From Hyphomicrobiaceae bacterium (lineage in GTDB: Bacteria; Pseudomonadota; Alphaproteobacteria; Rhizobiales; Hyphomicrobiaceae), in the NCBI GenBank assembly GCA_022844275.1, contig JALHMB010000005.1, forward strand, positions 124,001 through 188,000: a stretch of 64,000 bases of DNA, read 5' to 3'. The stretch's first letter is position 1, and the number at the start of each line of letters is the position of its first letter. Below, piece by piece: positions 54,701 to 62,892 of this stretch. The notes under the pieces are model-generated. The model worked only from the letters and a program-made list of their open reading frames with translations, did not search any database and had not been told where the DNA came from. The position numbers and the translations under genes are program-made.

Positions 54701-55126
54701 ATCGTCGTGTTCCAGTTCCTCTTCACGCTGTTCGCACCGGTCATGGACGCGCTGCTCGTCGCAGCCTTCATCTCTGATGCGTGGGCCTACACGCATCACG
54801 GCGGCAGCATGATCTCGGGCCGCACCGTCGAGATCCTCGCTTACTGGGGCGTATTCCAGGCACTCGAGCTTGCCTTCGCCGCGGTTGCGCTCTGGCTGCA
54901 TCGCGAACCCGGCAACTGGCGCCTGTTGCCGCTGACGGTGATCCAGCGCTTCTACTACCGCCAGCTTATTTTCTGGATTTCGCTACGCACGCTGTTCGCC
55001 GTGCTGTGCGGACAGTTCACCGGCTGGGGTCGCGCCAAGCGGCTCGGTCTGCCGAGGCTCGTGCACTCCGCGCAACCTTCCACGCCAGGGCCGACGGAGA
55101 AGCCGAAGCTGCAGGCTGCCGAATAG
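51704..55126 (+). CDS. Trimodular exopolysaccharide synthase: GH18-like + NodB deacetylase + GT2
   Basis: 1140 residues in one chain. One N-terminal helix (about 18-40). GH18-like region (about 75-440), with the DxxDxDxE site appearing as FDGTVVDFKEI (about 200). Polysaccharide deacetylase (about 480-690), with TFDDGPS, metal His pair in GNHTFTHPDL, FRPPF and LLHDGGG. Membrane helices near 720. Processive GT2 (about 750-1000), with VIVPAHNEE, DDGSTDRT, IDADT, SAEDADM and the QxxRW motif QRFRW, followed by C-terminal helices. Topology implies a cytoplasmic synthase and periplasmic deacetylase and GH18-like domains. Most like PgaC plus PgaB in one protein, hence a partly de-N-acetylated beta-linked amino-sugar polymer (inference). 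The start is uncertain. Confidence 0.9.
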   Translation: MSDKNKQVFFDASGRRSPVVYGLVGLLVTFVGALLTVFAVSVATTPALPSVKLKLEREYLSVLAVAHGTSSRSGPGINLATARSRVDKATSGTARFAFYVNWDKNSFLSLRSSAKYLDGLMPEWLHLTNETGEIELDDEREQQNVDAWLTINAPNLRVMPVVNNYDPRTRSWRGEETARVLKSPEARARLIRNLKNYLAKGDFDGTVVDFKEIKPEDEDHLVAFLREMKAVLAADKRDVFAVVPAYADPSHFHDIIEAVDRVVLLAYDQYASHERPGPVASQVWFETMLDKHFATTHGSKLIVAIGSYAIDWARPGQGRIASIREMWDVLDRSGATLSFDGHALNPTFSYGEKSTGATHTVWMLDGVTMYNQVAAALAMEPGGLALWRLGTEDPTIWATFARGRAPDDTALAGIENLDPGSEVTYTGKGEVLKFMNQPRVGKRSVTHLPKSNLITNQTIVSVPKPMLISRFGLNQDKVIALTFDDGPSRLYTPAILDVLKKKDVKASFFVLGTAAAMEPEVLKRIYGEGHDIGNHTFTHPDLSEIPSAQLDLELNATQRVLESKLGIRTALFRPPFVRDIEPETSEQARTLLASAALGYITIGQRIDPLDWGRPGVDEIVRRTVSYANQRSGNVVLLHDGGGDRSQTIAALPKIIDQLRAEGYRFVTIHELLGLQRNELMPTLDNASTVVPYMNGIGFSLMRAFNTFLKFLFVTGIVLGIGRLVIIGFVAYRQSRIRKPLSTARLIRKQPSFAVIVPAHNEEKVIIDSIESLLRSRNQDFEIVVMDDGSTDRTYEVVKQIFGANPRVRLLTKRNGGKSSALNHAIDRTDAEVVVCIDADTRLAPDALDILLAHFHDDRVGAVAGVVTVGNRSTMLSRFQALEYLTAQSMDRRAFEIVNGIAVVPGAIGAWRRSAVIAAGLYDSDTSAEDADMTFKVARAGWLVRNEPNALAVTEAPEKIHEFNKQRFRWMFGMIQVAFKHRDVYFQRGAHGLKWFTIPNIVVFQFLFTLFAPVMDALLVAAFISDAWAYTHHGGSMISGRTVEILAYWGVFQALELAFAAVALWLHREPGNWRLLPLTVIQRFYYRQLIFWISLRTLFAVLCGQFTGWGRAKRLGLPRLVHSAQPSTPGPTEKPKLQAAE

Positions 55127-55150
55127 CGAACAGGCTCATCCCAAAGCAAA

Positions 55151-55174
55151 CGAGGCGCCCGTCGGGGCGCCTCG
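55151..55174. terminator. Hairpin terminator between synthase and bcsS
   Basis: 10-bp stem CGAGGCGCCC / GGGCGCCTCG with a 4-nt loop. The minus-strand exit is TTTGCTTTGGG, so it serves bcsS best and may also stop plus-strand transcripts. Confidence 0.8.
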
Positions 55175-55200
55175 CCATATCCAAGCAGTCTTGGCGTATA

Positions 55201-55992
55201 TCAGAACGAGAAGCTGAGATTGAAGCCGCCGTACGCGCCTTCGCCACCAGCTGACGACGCCGAGAAGCTGTCGTCGTCCTCGCTGAGGAACTGGTAGCCG
55301 GCATTGAGCGTCAGCTCGGCCGGGTTCCGCGTACCGAAGAAGTCGAGCTTGAACATCACGAAGCCGCCGAGGCGCTGTGCGTCAAAGCCTTCATTGCCGA
55401 GCGCACCCGCCTCAGGACCGATGACGAAGCGGCCGACGTTGAGACCGGCACGCGCGCGCGTCCAGTACGTATCGAAGGCGGTCGAATAGTAGCCTTCGAG
55501 CGAGAAATAGTGGCCGGGACCGACGATGCGCAGATCGGCGCCGACGCGCAAGCCGACTTCATCGCCGCTCACGTTGTTGAACGGGTCATTAGGCGTCAGA
55601 TCGTGGTCCGTGTAGTCCGCGCCGACGTAGATGCCGAATGCCGCACCGGGGCGGACCCACAGATAGCCGAGCGAAGCTGCGAGCTGGGAGACGTCGCCAT
55701 CGATCGTCCCGAGGCTGCTTCCGTATTCATAAGAGCCGTAGCCGGCAAAGCCCTGGAAGACGAAGCCGCTGCGCGACAGATCGCGCTGCAGGGAAACCAC
55801 CGCGCCCGAGTAGCTGTAGAAGGAGTCCTTGGCGAAATCGGCGCCGGAGTAAGTCGCGATCCAGGTCGGCTGCTCGTAGTATCCGCCATCCTTCATGCCG
55901 CCGCCCTTCGGCCCGCCTGCGAGTGAAGGTGTTGCGGTTGCATAAGCCAGCCCGAGCCCAATGGCAGCGATCTTCAGAGCACAGTTTTTCAT
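55201..55992 (-). CDS. bcsS: BcsS-family cellulose-biosynthesis-associated outer-membrane-like protein
   Basis: 263 residues. Signal peptide (cleavage near PSLAG), then alternating beta-type sequence with SGAVVSLQRDLSRSGFVFQG, GYGSYEYGS, GIYVGADYTDHDLTPNDP and terminal FNLSFSF. Such a terminal Phe is typical of outer-membrane beta barrels. BcsS occurs next to bcsA/B/Z in rhizobia and its exact role is not established. No bcsA is in the window, so here it may instead serve the synthase next door. Confidence 0.82.
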   Translation of the reverse strand: MKNCALKIAAIGLGLAYATATPSLAGGPKGGGMKDGGYYEQPTWIATYSGADFAKDSFYSYSGAVVSLQRDLSRSGFVFQGFAGYGSYEYGSSLGTIDGDVSQLAASLGYLWVRPGAAFGIYVGADYTDHDLTPNDPFNNVSGDEVGLRVGADLRIVGPGHYFSLEGYYSTAFDTYWTRARAGLNVGRFVIGPEAGALGNEGFDAQRLGGFVMFKLDFFGTRNPAELTLNAGYQFLSEDDDSFSASSAGGEGAYGGFNLSFSF

Positions 55993-56306
55993 TTTCCAGT
56001 CGCCTTAGTTGGCACAAAGAAGCGATCACGCAGAGAGAATCTCAGCGGAGCGCGCCAATGCGCACTTCCCCTGACGTGACAAGTGACTGATTCGAGTTAA
56101 TGCACAAGTAACCCATAGGCTTGTGCGCGCCCGTGTCGCCAACGAAGCGCTTCAGCGTGGCATATCGAGAACACCTCCCCTCTCTAGAAGAGGCAACCAC
56201 ACGGCTTCGACCGCAGCAACGAATCGACTCTGAGAGGTACGCGGTTATCCACGCAACCCACTGGCAACCGGATCAGGTCGAGCCTTCGCCGGGACGGAGC
56301 ACGATG
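55993..56306. other. 314-bp region between bcsS and MBOAT gene
   Basis: Holds the bcsS promoter. A near-match to a CtrA site (TTAA-N7-GTAA at 56097-56111) and one TTATCCACG are present. No gene recognised. Confidence 0.4.
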
Positions 56307-57926
56307 CTAAAATTGCCAGTAGAGGAACTCGCTCGGTCCAGCGAGCTGGAATATGGCGATCATCGCAGCGGCGGCGACCCCGGCGCTCCATAGAAGTGAC
56401 GGCGACCACGCCACATTGATCCGGCGATTGCGGTCGGGGCCGTGCTTGAAGCCGAGAGCGGGCTCGTGCGCAGCCAGCACTTCCTGTGTGTTCGGAAGGA
56501 AGAGTGCGATGGCGAGCAACAAGGGGATGAGGACACCCATTTTCAGGAAGTCCTCACTCTCCCAGACGACAACCGTGACGCCGAGTTGCTGAAGCCATCC
56601 TGCACCCAAGCGCTCGTAGATCCCGAGCGGCAAGGCGACACCGTTCAATCCGAAGAGGCCGCGGAAGATATCGAGCGCGCCGGTCATCGTTAGCGCTCTG
56701 AAGAATATCATCGATATAGCGACGAGTACGATCGTGAGGACGTGCCCGAGCGGCGTCATCACGCGATCGTACGGCACGGCCTTGGGCCAGATCTTCGGCG
56801 CAATGAAGCGCCACGCATGATTGGCAGACAGGAAGAGTCCATGCAGAAGCCCCCACACGATAAACGTGTAGCCCGCACCGTGCCAGATGCCGGACAGGAG
56901 CATCGTGAGGATTGTCGGGTAGAGCAGCAAGGTGATGAACGCGCTGAGAGACGTGTTGCGACCGCTCAGCCCGCGCTTGCCGCCGGCGAGCCTGTTCCGC
57001 GTCAGGCGCAGCGAAAGGGGATTGTAGACGTAGGCCGTGAGGAATCGTGTCAACGTCATGTGCCAGCGAAGCCAGAAATCGATAATGCTCGATGCCCGGA
57101 GCGGAGAATTGAAGTTCTGCGGCAGGCGGAAGCCGAAGATGCGCGCCAGTCCCAGCGCCATATCCGAGTAACCCGAAAAGTCGAAGTATATCTGCAGCGT
57201 GAAGCCGAGAGCCGCCATCCACGCCAGAAACAGGGAGATCGGCACGCCGGCTTCAGCCTGCGCGTAGATCGGTGTCACAAGCGGGCCGATGCTGTCCGCA
57301 AGCACGACCTTCTTGAAGAGCCCGAAGACGAAAAGCGTCACGCCGACGGCAATGTCGCTCTGGTTCAGTCGGCCAGTTGAAGCCTGGAACTGCGGCACGA
57401 TCTCCCGATAGTGGACGATCGGACCGGCCACGAGCTGGGGGAAGAACAGCACGAATAGTGCGTAGTCGCGGAACGTAAATCCCTTCACGCGACCGCCGTG
57501 GACGTCGAAGAGAAATGCGATCTTCTGGAAAGTGATGAACGAGATCCCGAGCGGCAGCACGACGGTGGTCAGGACGAAGTCCGTGCCGAGGACGTCGTTG
57601 AGCGACGTACGAAAGAAATTGATGTACTTGAAGTAGCCGAGGAACAGAATGTTGAACACCAGTCCGAACGCGAGCACGTACTTCGATGCCGGATGAGGGT
57701 TGTCTTCGTCTGCAAGACGCTCCAGCACGCGCGCCAGACCGTAGTTGATCAACACCGACGGTGTCATGATCAGAACATTGATCGGGTTCCACCAAGCATA
57801 GAAGCCCAGAGAGGCAAGTATGAGCCAGCCCAGCGCCCAATCCCGCGACAGCCGGCCAAATGCGAAGTAGCCGGCAACAGTGACCGGCACGAAAAAGAAG
57901 ATGAAGGAGTAAGAGTTGAAGAGCAT
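56307..57926 (-). CDS. MBOAT-family O-acyltransferase (AlgI/DltB-like)
   Basis: 539 residues, about eleven helices. Starts MLFNSYSFIFFFVPVT as in AlgI-type proteins, then FPQLVAGPIVHYREIVPQ, FDFSGYSDMALGLARIFG, FWLRWHMTLTRFL (conserved His about 289) and the catalytic WHGAGYTF (His about 347). Transfers an acyl group from a cytoplasmic donor to an extracytoplasmic acceptor. Last gene of a five-gene cassette with an acyl carrier protein, so the donor is probably acyl-ACP, as DltB uses DltC (inference). Confidence 0.92.
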   Translation of the reverse strand: MLFNSYSFIFFFVPVTVAGYFAFGRLSRDWALGWLILASLGFYAWWNPINVLIMTPSVLINYGLARVLERLADEDNPHPASKYVLAFGLVFNILFLGYFKYINFFRTSLNDVLGTDFVLTTVVLPLGISFITFQKIAFLFDVHGGRVKGFTFRDYALFVLFFPQLVAGPIVHYREIVPQFQASTGRLNQSDIAVGVTLFVFGLFKKVVLADSIGPLVTPIYAQAEAGVPISLFLAWMAALGFTLQIYFDFSGYSDMALGLARIFGFRLPQNFNSPLRASSIIDFWLRWHMTLTRFLTAYVYNPLSLRLTRNRLAGGKRGLSGRNTSLSAFITLLLYPTILTMLLSGIWHGAGYTFIVWGLLHGLFLSANHAWRFIAPKIWPKAVPYDRVMTPLGHVLTIVLVAISMIFFRALTMTGALDIFRGLFGLNGVALPLGIYERLGAGWLQQLGVTVVVWESEDFLKMGVLIPLLLAIALFLPNTQEVLAAHEPALGFKHGPDRNRRINVAWSPSLLWSAGVAAAAMIAIFQLAGPSEFLYWQF

Positions 57927-57979
57927 GGGGCAGGGGACTCGTCTGAATGTTCACGCGAGCGGGATTTTAGGATCCTCTT

Positions 57980-59470
57980 TCAGGGCGTCGATGATTCACT
58001 TGCTGGAGTTGCCGCACCTTGAACTTCGCGAATGATCGGTAACATGGCTTCCAACGGGTCGCGAGCGGCGACTGGTGGTATCGTTGCCGTCTGATCGGTC
58101 GACAGCCTCGGCAATCGGTGCGCGATTACGCGCACACCGATGTTGGACTGATTGAGATGCGAGCACAGCAGCTCGCCGGCGATCTTGGCCATCGCATACT
58201 CGATCATCGTCGGGGGCGGATTATCGGCAAACACGGTCGAAGGATAGAAAGCGGTCAGGGGCCGATCCGATAGGGATGCGAGGTGACGACAGCACTCGTA
58301 GAAGCGGGTCACGTAGAACGCTATGAACGTCTCCAGCGCGGCCGGCATGAATGGGCCATCTCTTTGCTGACCGATCGTCGGTGTCGCAAAATAGTAAAGG
58401 TGGCTGATGCCGCTCCCGATCGAAGCGAGCTGAAGCGAGGGATCCAGAGCAGCATCATAGTGAATCGCGGTGCACGCTGCGGTACCTGCGTGCCGACGGA
58501 TCTCCGCCTCTAGCTCCAGGGCATCCGCCTTGCCCTTGGCGTAGGTTATGACAGCTCGCCCGCCGCCCGCTGCGATGACTTTAGCGACGAGCGCACCGAG
58601 GCCGCGCGATCCGCCAATGATGAGTGCAGTGCTGCCGGCGAACTCCGTCGGAGAGATCGAGCGCGCGATCTGACCGATATCCTGCTGTGCGACGGCCAAA
58701 GGCCGCAGAAAGCTCCGGACTTCACCGCGAATTCCGGCACCGGCCAAATCCAGCCGGACAATACGAAAGCGATCGTCGGTGTAGGTGACACGAAATCTCA
58801 CGCCATTCGGCGCATTCGGGCTGTCGGCCAAGCGGACGGAGAACGAAGAGAACAGCGAGTGCAGGCCCGGGCATTCCATTCCGACAACCGTCGACAGCAG
58901 CGCAATCGCTGCCGTTCGTTCCCGCCCAATCTTCGCCGCGACGTGCGGGAAATGCGCGCTGATGCCATCGACGGAAGCACCCACACCCATCCAGCCCTGC
59001 AACTGGGCCACATCCTCCATTCTGGTCCAGTTTGCCGGACGCGTTTTCGGCGATGGAGGACTGACAACCTCGAGAATCGTATCGTCGAGATCGCGCGTTG
59101 CACCGAGGCCGACCGTAAGAGACGTCGCCACGATACTTCCGAGCGAAAGCGTGGCAACGATCTCATCGTCCTTGCGGCTCACGATGCGAAGTTCGACGCC
59201 TTTGCCCAGGTGGACGAACCTCGGGAAGTTGACGGTCAGCGAAGCGATCTCATCGGGGACGGCGCCCATCGCCAGAAGCGTATCGAGCGCCCAGAGAGCG
59301 CCGTGGACACCGTGGACGACGACATCACCGGCCTGCGTGCGCCGCGCCGCTACGGGATCCATATGAATGGGATTGTAGTCACCCGTCAGCCGCGCGAACG
59401 CTTGCTGATCATCCTCGCCAAACGTCCGGGATGCGAGCACGGCCGGAGATTGTTGGGGCTCGGATTTCAC
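57980..59470 (-). CDS. MaoC-like hot-dog + SDR fusion protein
   Basis: 496 residues. N-terminal MaoC/R-hydratase domain with catalytic motif FARLTGDYNPIHMD and VVVHGVHGALWALD. A second hot-dog-like stretch without that motif (about 145-260), then an SDR domain (about 275-490) with IIGGSRGLGALVAKV and catalytic EYAMAKIAGELL. Such a pair could hydrate an enoyl group and reduce or oxidise the 3-hydroxyl on the same carrier-bound acyl chain. It lies 8 bp after the acyl-carrier-protein stop, which points to an acyl-ACP substrate (inference). Confidence 0.85.
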   Translation of the reverse strand: MKSEPQQSPAVLASRTFGEDDQQAFARLTGDYNPIHMDPVAARRTQAGDVVVHGVHGALWALDTLLAMGAVPDEIASLTVNFPRFVHLGKGVELRIVSRKDDEIVATLSLGSIVATSLTVGLGATRDLDDTILEVVSPPSPKTRPANWTRMEDVAQLQGWMGVGASVDGISAHFPHVAAKIGRERTAAIALLSTVVGMECPGLHSLFSSFSVRLADSPNAPNGVRFRVTYTDDRFRIVRLDLAGAGIRGEVRSFLRPLAVAQQDIGQIARSISPTEFAGSTALIIGGSRGLGALVAKVIAAGGGRAVITYAKGKADALELEAEIRRHAGTAACTAIHYDAALDPSLQLASIGSGISHLYYFATPTIGQQRDGPFMPAALETFIAFYVTRFYECCRHLASLSDRPLTAFYPSTVFADNPPPTMIEYAMAKIAGELLCSHLNQSNIGVRVIAHRLPRLSTDQTATIPPVAARDPLEAMLPIIREVQGAATPASESSTP

Positions 59471-59478
59471 GCGGTCGG

Positions 59479-59721
59479 CTACGAGCGAAGGGCTTTAGTC
59501 TGCTTGACGATAGCGCCGACATTCTCGAAGGACTCGACGTCGGATACCTTGAACTTGATGCCGTACTCCATCTCGAGAGCCACGATGAAGTTGATGTAGT
59601 TGAATGAGTCCCAGGCCGGGACGTCCTCACGTCGCGTATCCATCGCCAGGACAATGGAATCATCCATGAGCAAGTCGCGCAGAATTCGGGTCAGCGTCTG
59701 AAGGATCTCATCTTCGGTCAT
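59479..59721 (-). CDS. Acyl carrier protein
   Basis: 80 residues. Four-helix carrier with the phosphopantetheine Ser in VPAWDSFNYINFIVALE (DSF in place of the FabD-type DSL) and a C-terminal VGAIVKQTKAL helix. Its ATG overlaps the FkbH stop by 4 nt (ATGA), so the two are coupled. The dedicated context marks it as a specialised carrier, not the fatty-acid-synthase ACP. A phosphopantetheinyl transferase is not in the window. Confidence 0.92.
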   Translation of the reverse strand: MTEDEILQTLTRILRDLLMDDSIVLAMDTRREDVPAWDSFNYINFIVALEMEYGIKFKVSDVESFENVGAIVKQTKALRS

Positions 59722-61616
59722 TGTGGTTTCTCGATCCGGGAGATGTGGGTCTTGTGCGCGTCGTAGTTCTTCACGTCGAGGATCCAACGCGATGGCCCAT
59801 TCGACGGTGTATCCTTATCGGATGGTGCAAAGCCGAGGCTTGGGAAGAGATCCCGGATCACGCCATTCTTCGTCGTCGGAATATAGTCGGCGCTCAACGC
59901 GCGCACGCCGCGATCCCGCGCCGCCTCGACCGCGATGTTCATCGCTTCGTGCTCGAGCTCGCGACCGAAGACCCGGCAGCTCATGACCCAGCTTTCAATT
60001 TCTAGGACATCCCGCTCGTTGTCGTCGGGCCGCAGGATCATGACGCTCACGATGCCATTGTCGCCAAACTTGTCCAGGAGACGGAACTGGAAGGCGAGAC
60101 CATCCGAGCTGGTGCTTCGCGCCACGACTTCCTCCGGCGAATAGCGCCGTGTCGTGGTGTTGAACTGATTGGTCTTGTTGATGAGCTGCGTCACGCGATC
60201 GATGCTGACCGGCGTGACGGGACCATAGTCGACCGACATGTCCAGGCCCTTGAGAAAATCCTCGATGCTCTGGACAGAGCCACGCAAAAGATCGCGCTCG
60301 GTGTTGGCGGCATACTGCTGTGCGCGCTGGCGATCCTCTGCAGTGAAGGCAACGGCTTCGAAATAGCCGGCCTCGGCAACGCGCGGCACATAGTCCGACA
60401 CATCCTCCGGAAGCTCCGGCACGGCCACCATCGGCAAGCTCTCGCGAATGCGCGCCCGCTCCACCGGGTTGTCGTCGACGAACACGAGGCTGTCGAGACC
60501 AATATTGAGCTGCTCGGCGATCACGCGGAGATTTTCCGACTTGTCGTTCCAGTTGGCAACGAACGCCGCGATATCGGAGCGCTTCAGGATCATCTCGGGA
60601 TGATCGCGAAATGCGGCTTCCGCGACGGCGGCCTCGTTCTTCGAGCATACGGCAAGTATGATGCCGCGCTCGCTGAGCTGCTTTGCGTACCTTTGAAGCG
60701 CAAGGTGTGCCTCACCCGCGGCGCTGCCCTCGCCCAGCACGATGCCTTCTATGCCATCGTCGCCGATGACCCCGCCCCACACTGTGTTGTCGAGGTCGAG
60801 AACGAGGCACTTGCGCGACATGCCGCGCTGCGCAGCAACGATGCGCACCAGCATCTCGCCGTACATGGGAGCTGCCAGAGGTGCGATCTCGAGCTTTCCT
60901 TGCAGCCAGCGCGACCTGTCGTGCCAGAACTGAATTCCCTGACGCGTCGCCGCTCCGGCTATATCGAGCAGCAGCACACCATCAGCCGACGCCGCCTGCG
61001 CCATGCGCTCGTTGAGGCGCGCGATAACGCGGCACGGCGCTGCCGGGACGACGCAATCGTAGCTGCCGAACACAGGATCTGCGACGTCGAGAACCGTCTG
61101 CTGGATGACGACCGCGCCGAGCGTTTCCCGGGCTGTGCGCCAAAGATGACGGATTTCGTCGATCCGCTGCTCGATCAGCGCCTGCACTTCGCCTTCCGTG
61201 GACGAAAGCGGAAGCGCCGAGAGCGTCTCACGGCTCGACAGGGAGAGCAGCACGATCTGCGGGCGGAAGCGGTGCACCTGTGAAGAGGGATTCAGCAGCT
61301 CCTGCCGATACTGCCCATAGCTTCCGATATGAATATCGAACAGGATCCGGCGCCGCAGGCCGGCAACTCTTACGGCCGGCGCCAGATGATCCAGAGTGTT
61401 GGCCCCGAGCAGCGCCAGTCTGATGGGCGCCGGAGTGGCCTCCGCATCTCGCGGGCATTTTCCAAGAGCACCGTCGAGTTGCAGCGTCTCGATCACGTTC
61501 AATCGGTGATGAGCAAGTGCGGCCAGCTTATCGAAGCGACCATTCGAATCCGCCGACGCAAGGATCGACTTGAGCTGGTCGCGAAAGTCCGTCGCGGCGG
61601 GTAGCCAGTTCATCAT
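59718..61616 (-). CDS. FkbH-like HAD-IIIC protein with GNAT-like C terminus
   Basis: 632 residues. The N-terminal about 250 residues contain no HAD motif and may be SGNH-like, as in long FkbH proteins. The HAD-IIIC domain follows with LVLDLDNTVWGG (DxDxT, about 273-277), VCSKNE and FVDDNPVERA. A C-terminal GNAT-like acyltransferase region holds WVMSCRVFGRELEHEAM. FkbH-type enzymes take 1,3-bisphosphoglycerate, dephosphorylate it and load glyceryl onto an ACP. The ACP is the next gene. Start ATG at 61616 (an adjacent ATG 3 bp further in, and a TTG upstream, are possible). Confidence 0.9.
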   Translation of the reverse strand: MMNWLPAATDFRDQLKSILASADSNGRFDKLAALAHHRLNVIETLQLDGALGKCPRDAEATPAPIRLALLGANTLDHLAPAVRVAGLRRRILFDIHIGSYGQYRQELLNPSSQVHRFRPQIVLLSLSSRETLSALPLSSTEGEVQALIEQRIDEIRHLWRTARETLGAVVIQQTVLDVADPVFGSYDCVVPAAPCRVIARLNERMAQAASADGVLLLDIAGAATRQGIQFWHDRSRWLQGKLEIAPLAAPMYGEMLVRIVAAQRGMSRKCLVLDLDNTVWGGVIGDDGIEGIVLGEGSAAGEAHLALQRYAKQLSERGIILAVCSKNEAAVAEAAFRDHPEMILKRSDIAAFVANWNDKSENLRVIAEQLNIGLDSLVFVDDNPVERARIRESLPMVAVPELPEDVSDYVPRVAEAGYFEAVAFTAEDRQRAQQYAANTERDLLRGSVQSIEDFLKGLDMSVDYGPVTPVSIDRVTQLINKTNQFNTTTRRYSPEEVVARSTSSDGLAFQFRLLDKFGDNGIVSVMILRPDDNERDVLEIESWVMSCRVFGRELEHEAMNIAVEAARDRGVRALSADYIPTTKNGVIRDLFPSLGFAPSDKDTPSNGPSRWILDVKNYDAHKTHISRIEKPQ

Positions 61617-61651
61617 TGCGGGTGGCGCCAAAATCCGTTGTTCTCAATAAC

Positions 61652-62683
61652 TCAGCTTGTCTGCTTCCCGGACGCACATCTCTCGAGTTGCGGGCCCGCC
61701 GCCTCGTAGAACTTCTGAGCCCAGAGCTGCGCGCTTGGAGTGTCCAGATGCGTCGGGTCGAACATCTTGAGGCCGTCCAGCTCGGGCGCCACGAAGCTCA
61801 CGCCGAGGGTGGCGGCCAGGGTCCTCGCGGTCTCGATCTTCGTTTCAGCATACGGGATTATAGTGAGTATGACGCAGTCCCTGCGCACACCGAGCTGGGA
61901 AAAGAGCTGCTCGGCGCGCGGTAGGTACTTCTGTACGTTCTGGTGGTTGATGTCGCGACTATACGAGACCGTGGCGCCCTTGATCCGGCGGCCATCAGCA
62001 TCATAGGCGCCGGCCAATTGGTACGTTCCCGTCGCCTCGGAGCGAAACGCTGCAAAATTGTCGCCGCACAGTGGCGACGCGACAGCGCAGAAATACTTAT
62101 GCGGGATCTGCCAATAGCTTTTATTCTTGTAGCGCTCACCGGTCGATGGGTCGGCAAAGATGGGCTTTACGGGAATTGTCAGCCATGTCTCGAAGAAATT
62201 ATCGGCATTGATAACATAAGCGGCTGCCCGAGGCTTGATTTTCTCCAACAACTTACCCGTGAAATTCATATTCTCGCCGGCACCAAAACCAAGCAAGTAA
62301 TAGGAATTACTAGACCGAGAAAACCAATCCTTTGTTTCGGGCGTGGAGAAAGCCACTTGAAGACGACTGTCGCCGAGAAAGAGAACTCGCGCACGCGCTG
62401 CGGCCGCCAGAGCGCGAGGCTCCAGTCCAAACCAAAAGGCGCCGTGTTCATAATTACCGTACTGGCGCGCGCTACACTCGGCGAGAAACGCATCGCCCGC
62501 ATACCCGCGCGCCTGGCACGCGAAAATGCCATCGTAGCGTAGCTGATAGAGGTATGTGGCAACCGCAGCGAAGATAATAATTAGGATGTACGCAGTCGGC
62601 CCAATGGCGGGCAGCCCGGCAAAACCTCGCCTTGATTCCGGCGCCGATGAAAGGCCTCGCGCGCCCGGCAGATCACCATCCAT
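61652..62683 (-). CDS. Membrane-anchored SGNH/GDSL-like protein
   Basis: 343 residues. One N-terminal membrane helix (AYILIIIFAAVATYLYQL) and an extracytoplasmic domain with GDS motif LFLGDSRLQVAF (Ser about 104) and the Asp-x-x-His pair in FDPTHLDT (about 309-312). These are the layout of SGNH partners of MBOATs such as DltD, AlgJ/AlgX and PatB. First gene of the cassette with MBOAT, so it probably completes acyl transfer to the final glycan (inference). Local base composition looks slightly more AT-rich than its neighbours. Confidence 0.8.
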   Translation of the reverse strand: MDGDLPGARGLSSAPESRRGFAGLPAIGPTAYILIIIFAAVATYLYQLRYDGIFACQARGYAGDAFLAECSARQYGNYEHGAFWFGLEPRALAAAARARVLFLGDSRLQVAFSTPETKDWFSRSSNSYYLLGFGAGENMNFTGKLLEKIKPRAAAYVINADNFFETWLTIPVKPIFADPSTGERYKNKSYWQIPHKYFCAVASPLCGDNFAAFRSEATGTYQLAGAYDADGRRIKGATVSYSRDINHQNVQKYLPRAEQLFSQLGVRRDCVILTIIPYAETKIETARTLAATLGVSFVAPELDGLKMFDPTHLDTPSAQLWAQKFYEAAGPQLERCASGKQTS

Positions 62684-62892
62684 GGTTACATTTCTCAACG
62701 TCGGTGGGAGCCAGTACGTCTAAGCTGCAATCGGCGGCACCCTACCATGGGCAACTTATTGACGCTACTAGCCTTGGGCGCTAGCCTGAACCTGCGCTCG
62801 AGCATGATTACTCTGTGACAATCCATTGCTGGTCGGAGCCATTGACGCGGCCTCCGTTGCGGCTCCAACGACTTATTTTCTGGATAAGGCTG

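Noticed and set aside
56097-56111. CtrA-like TTAA-N7-GTAA upstream of bcsS
   Set aside because: One half-site is mismatched, and a match this short is expected by chance in a window this size.
56245-56253. TTATCCACG, one mismatch from a DnaA box
   Set aside because: A single copy with no cluster, no AT-rich unwinding element and no origin genes beside it.
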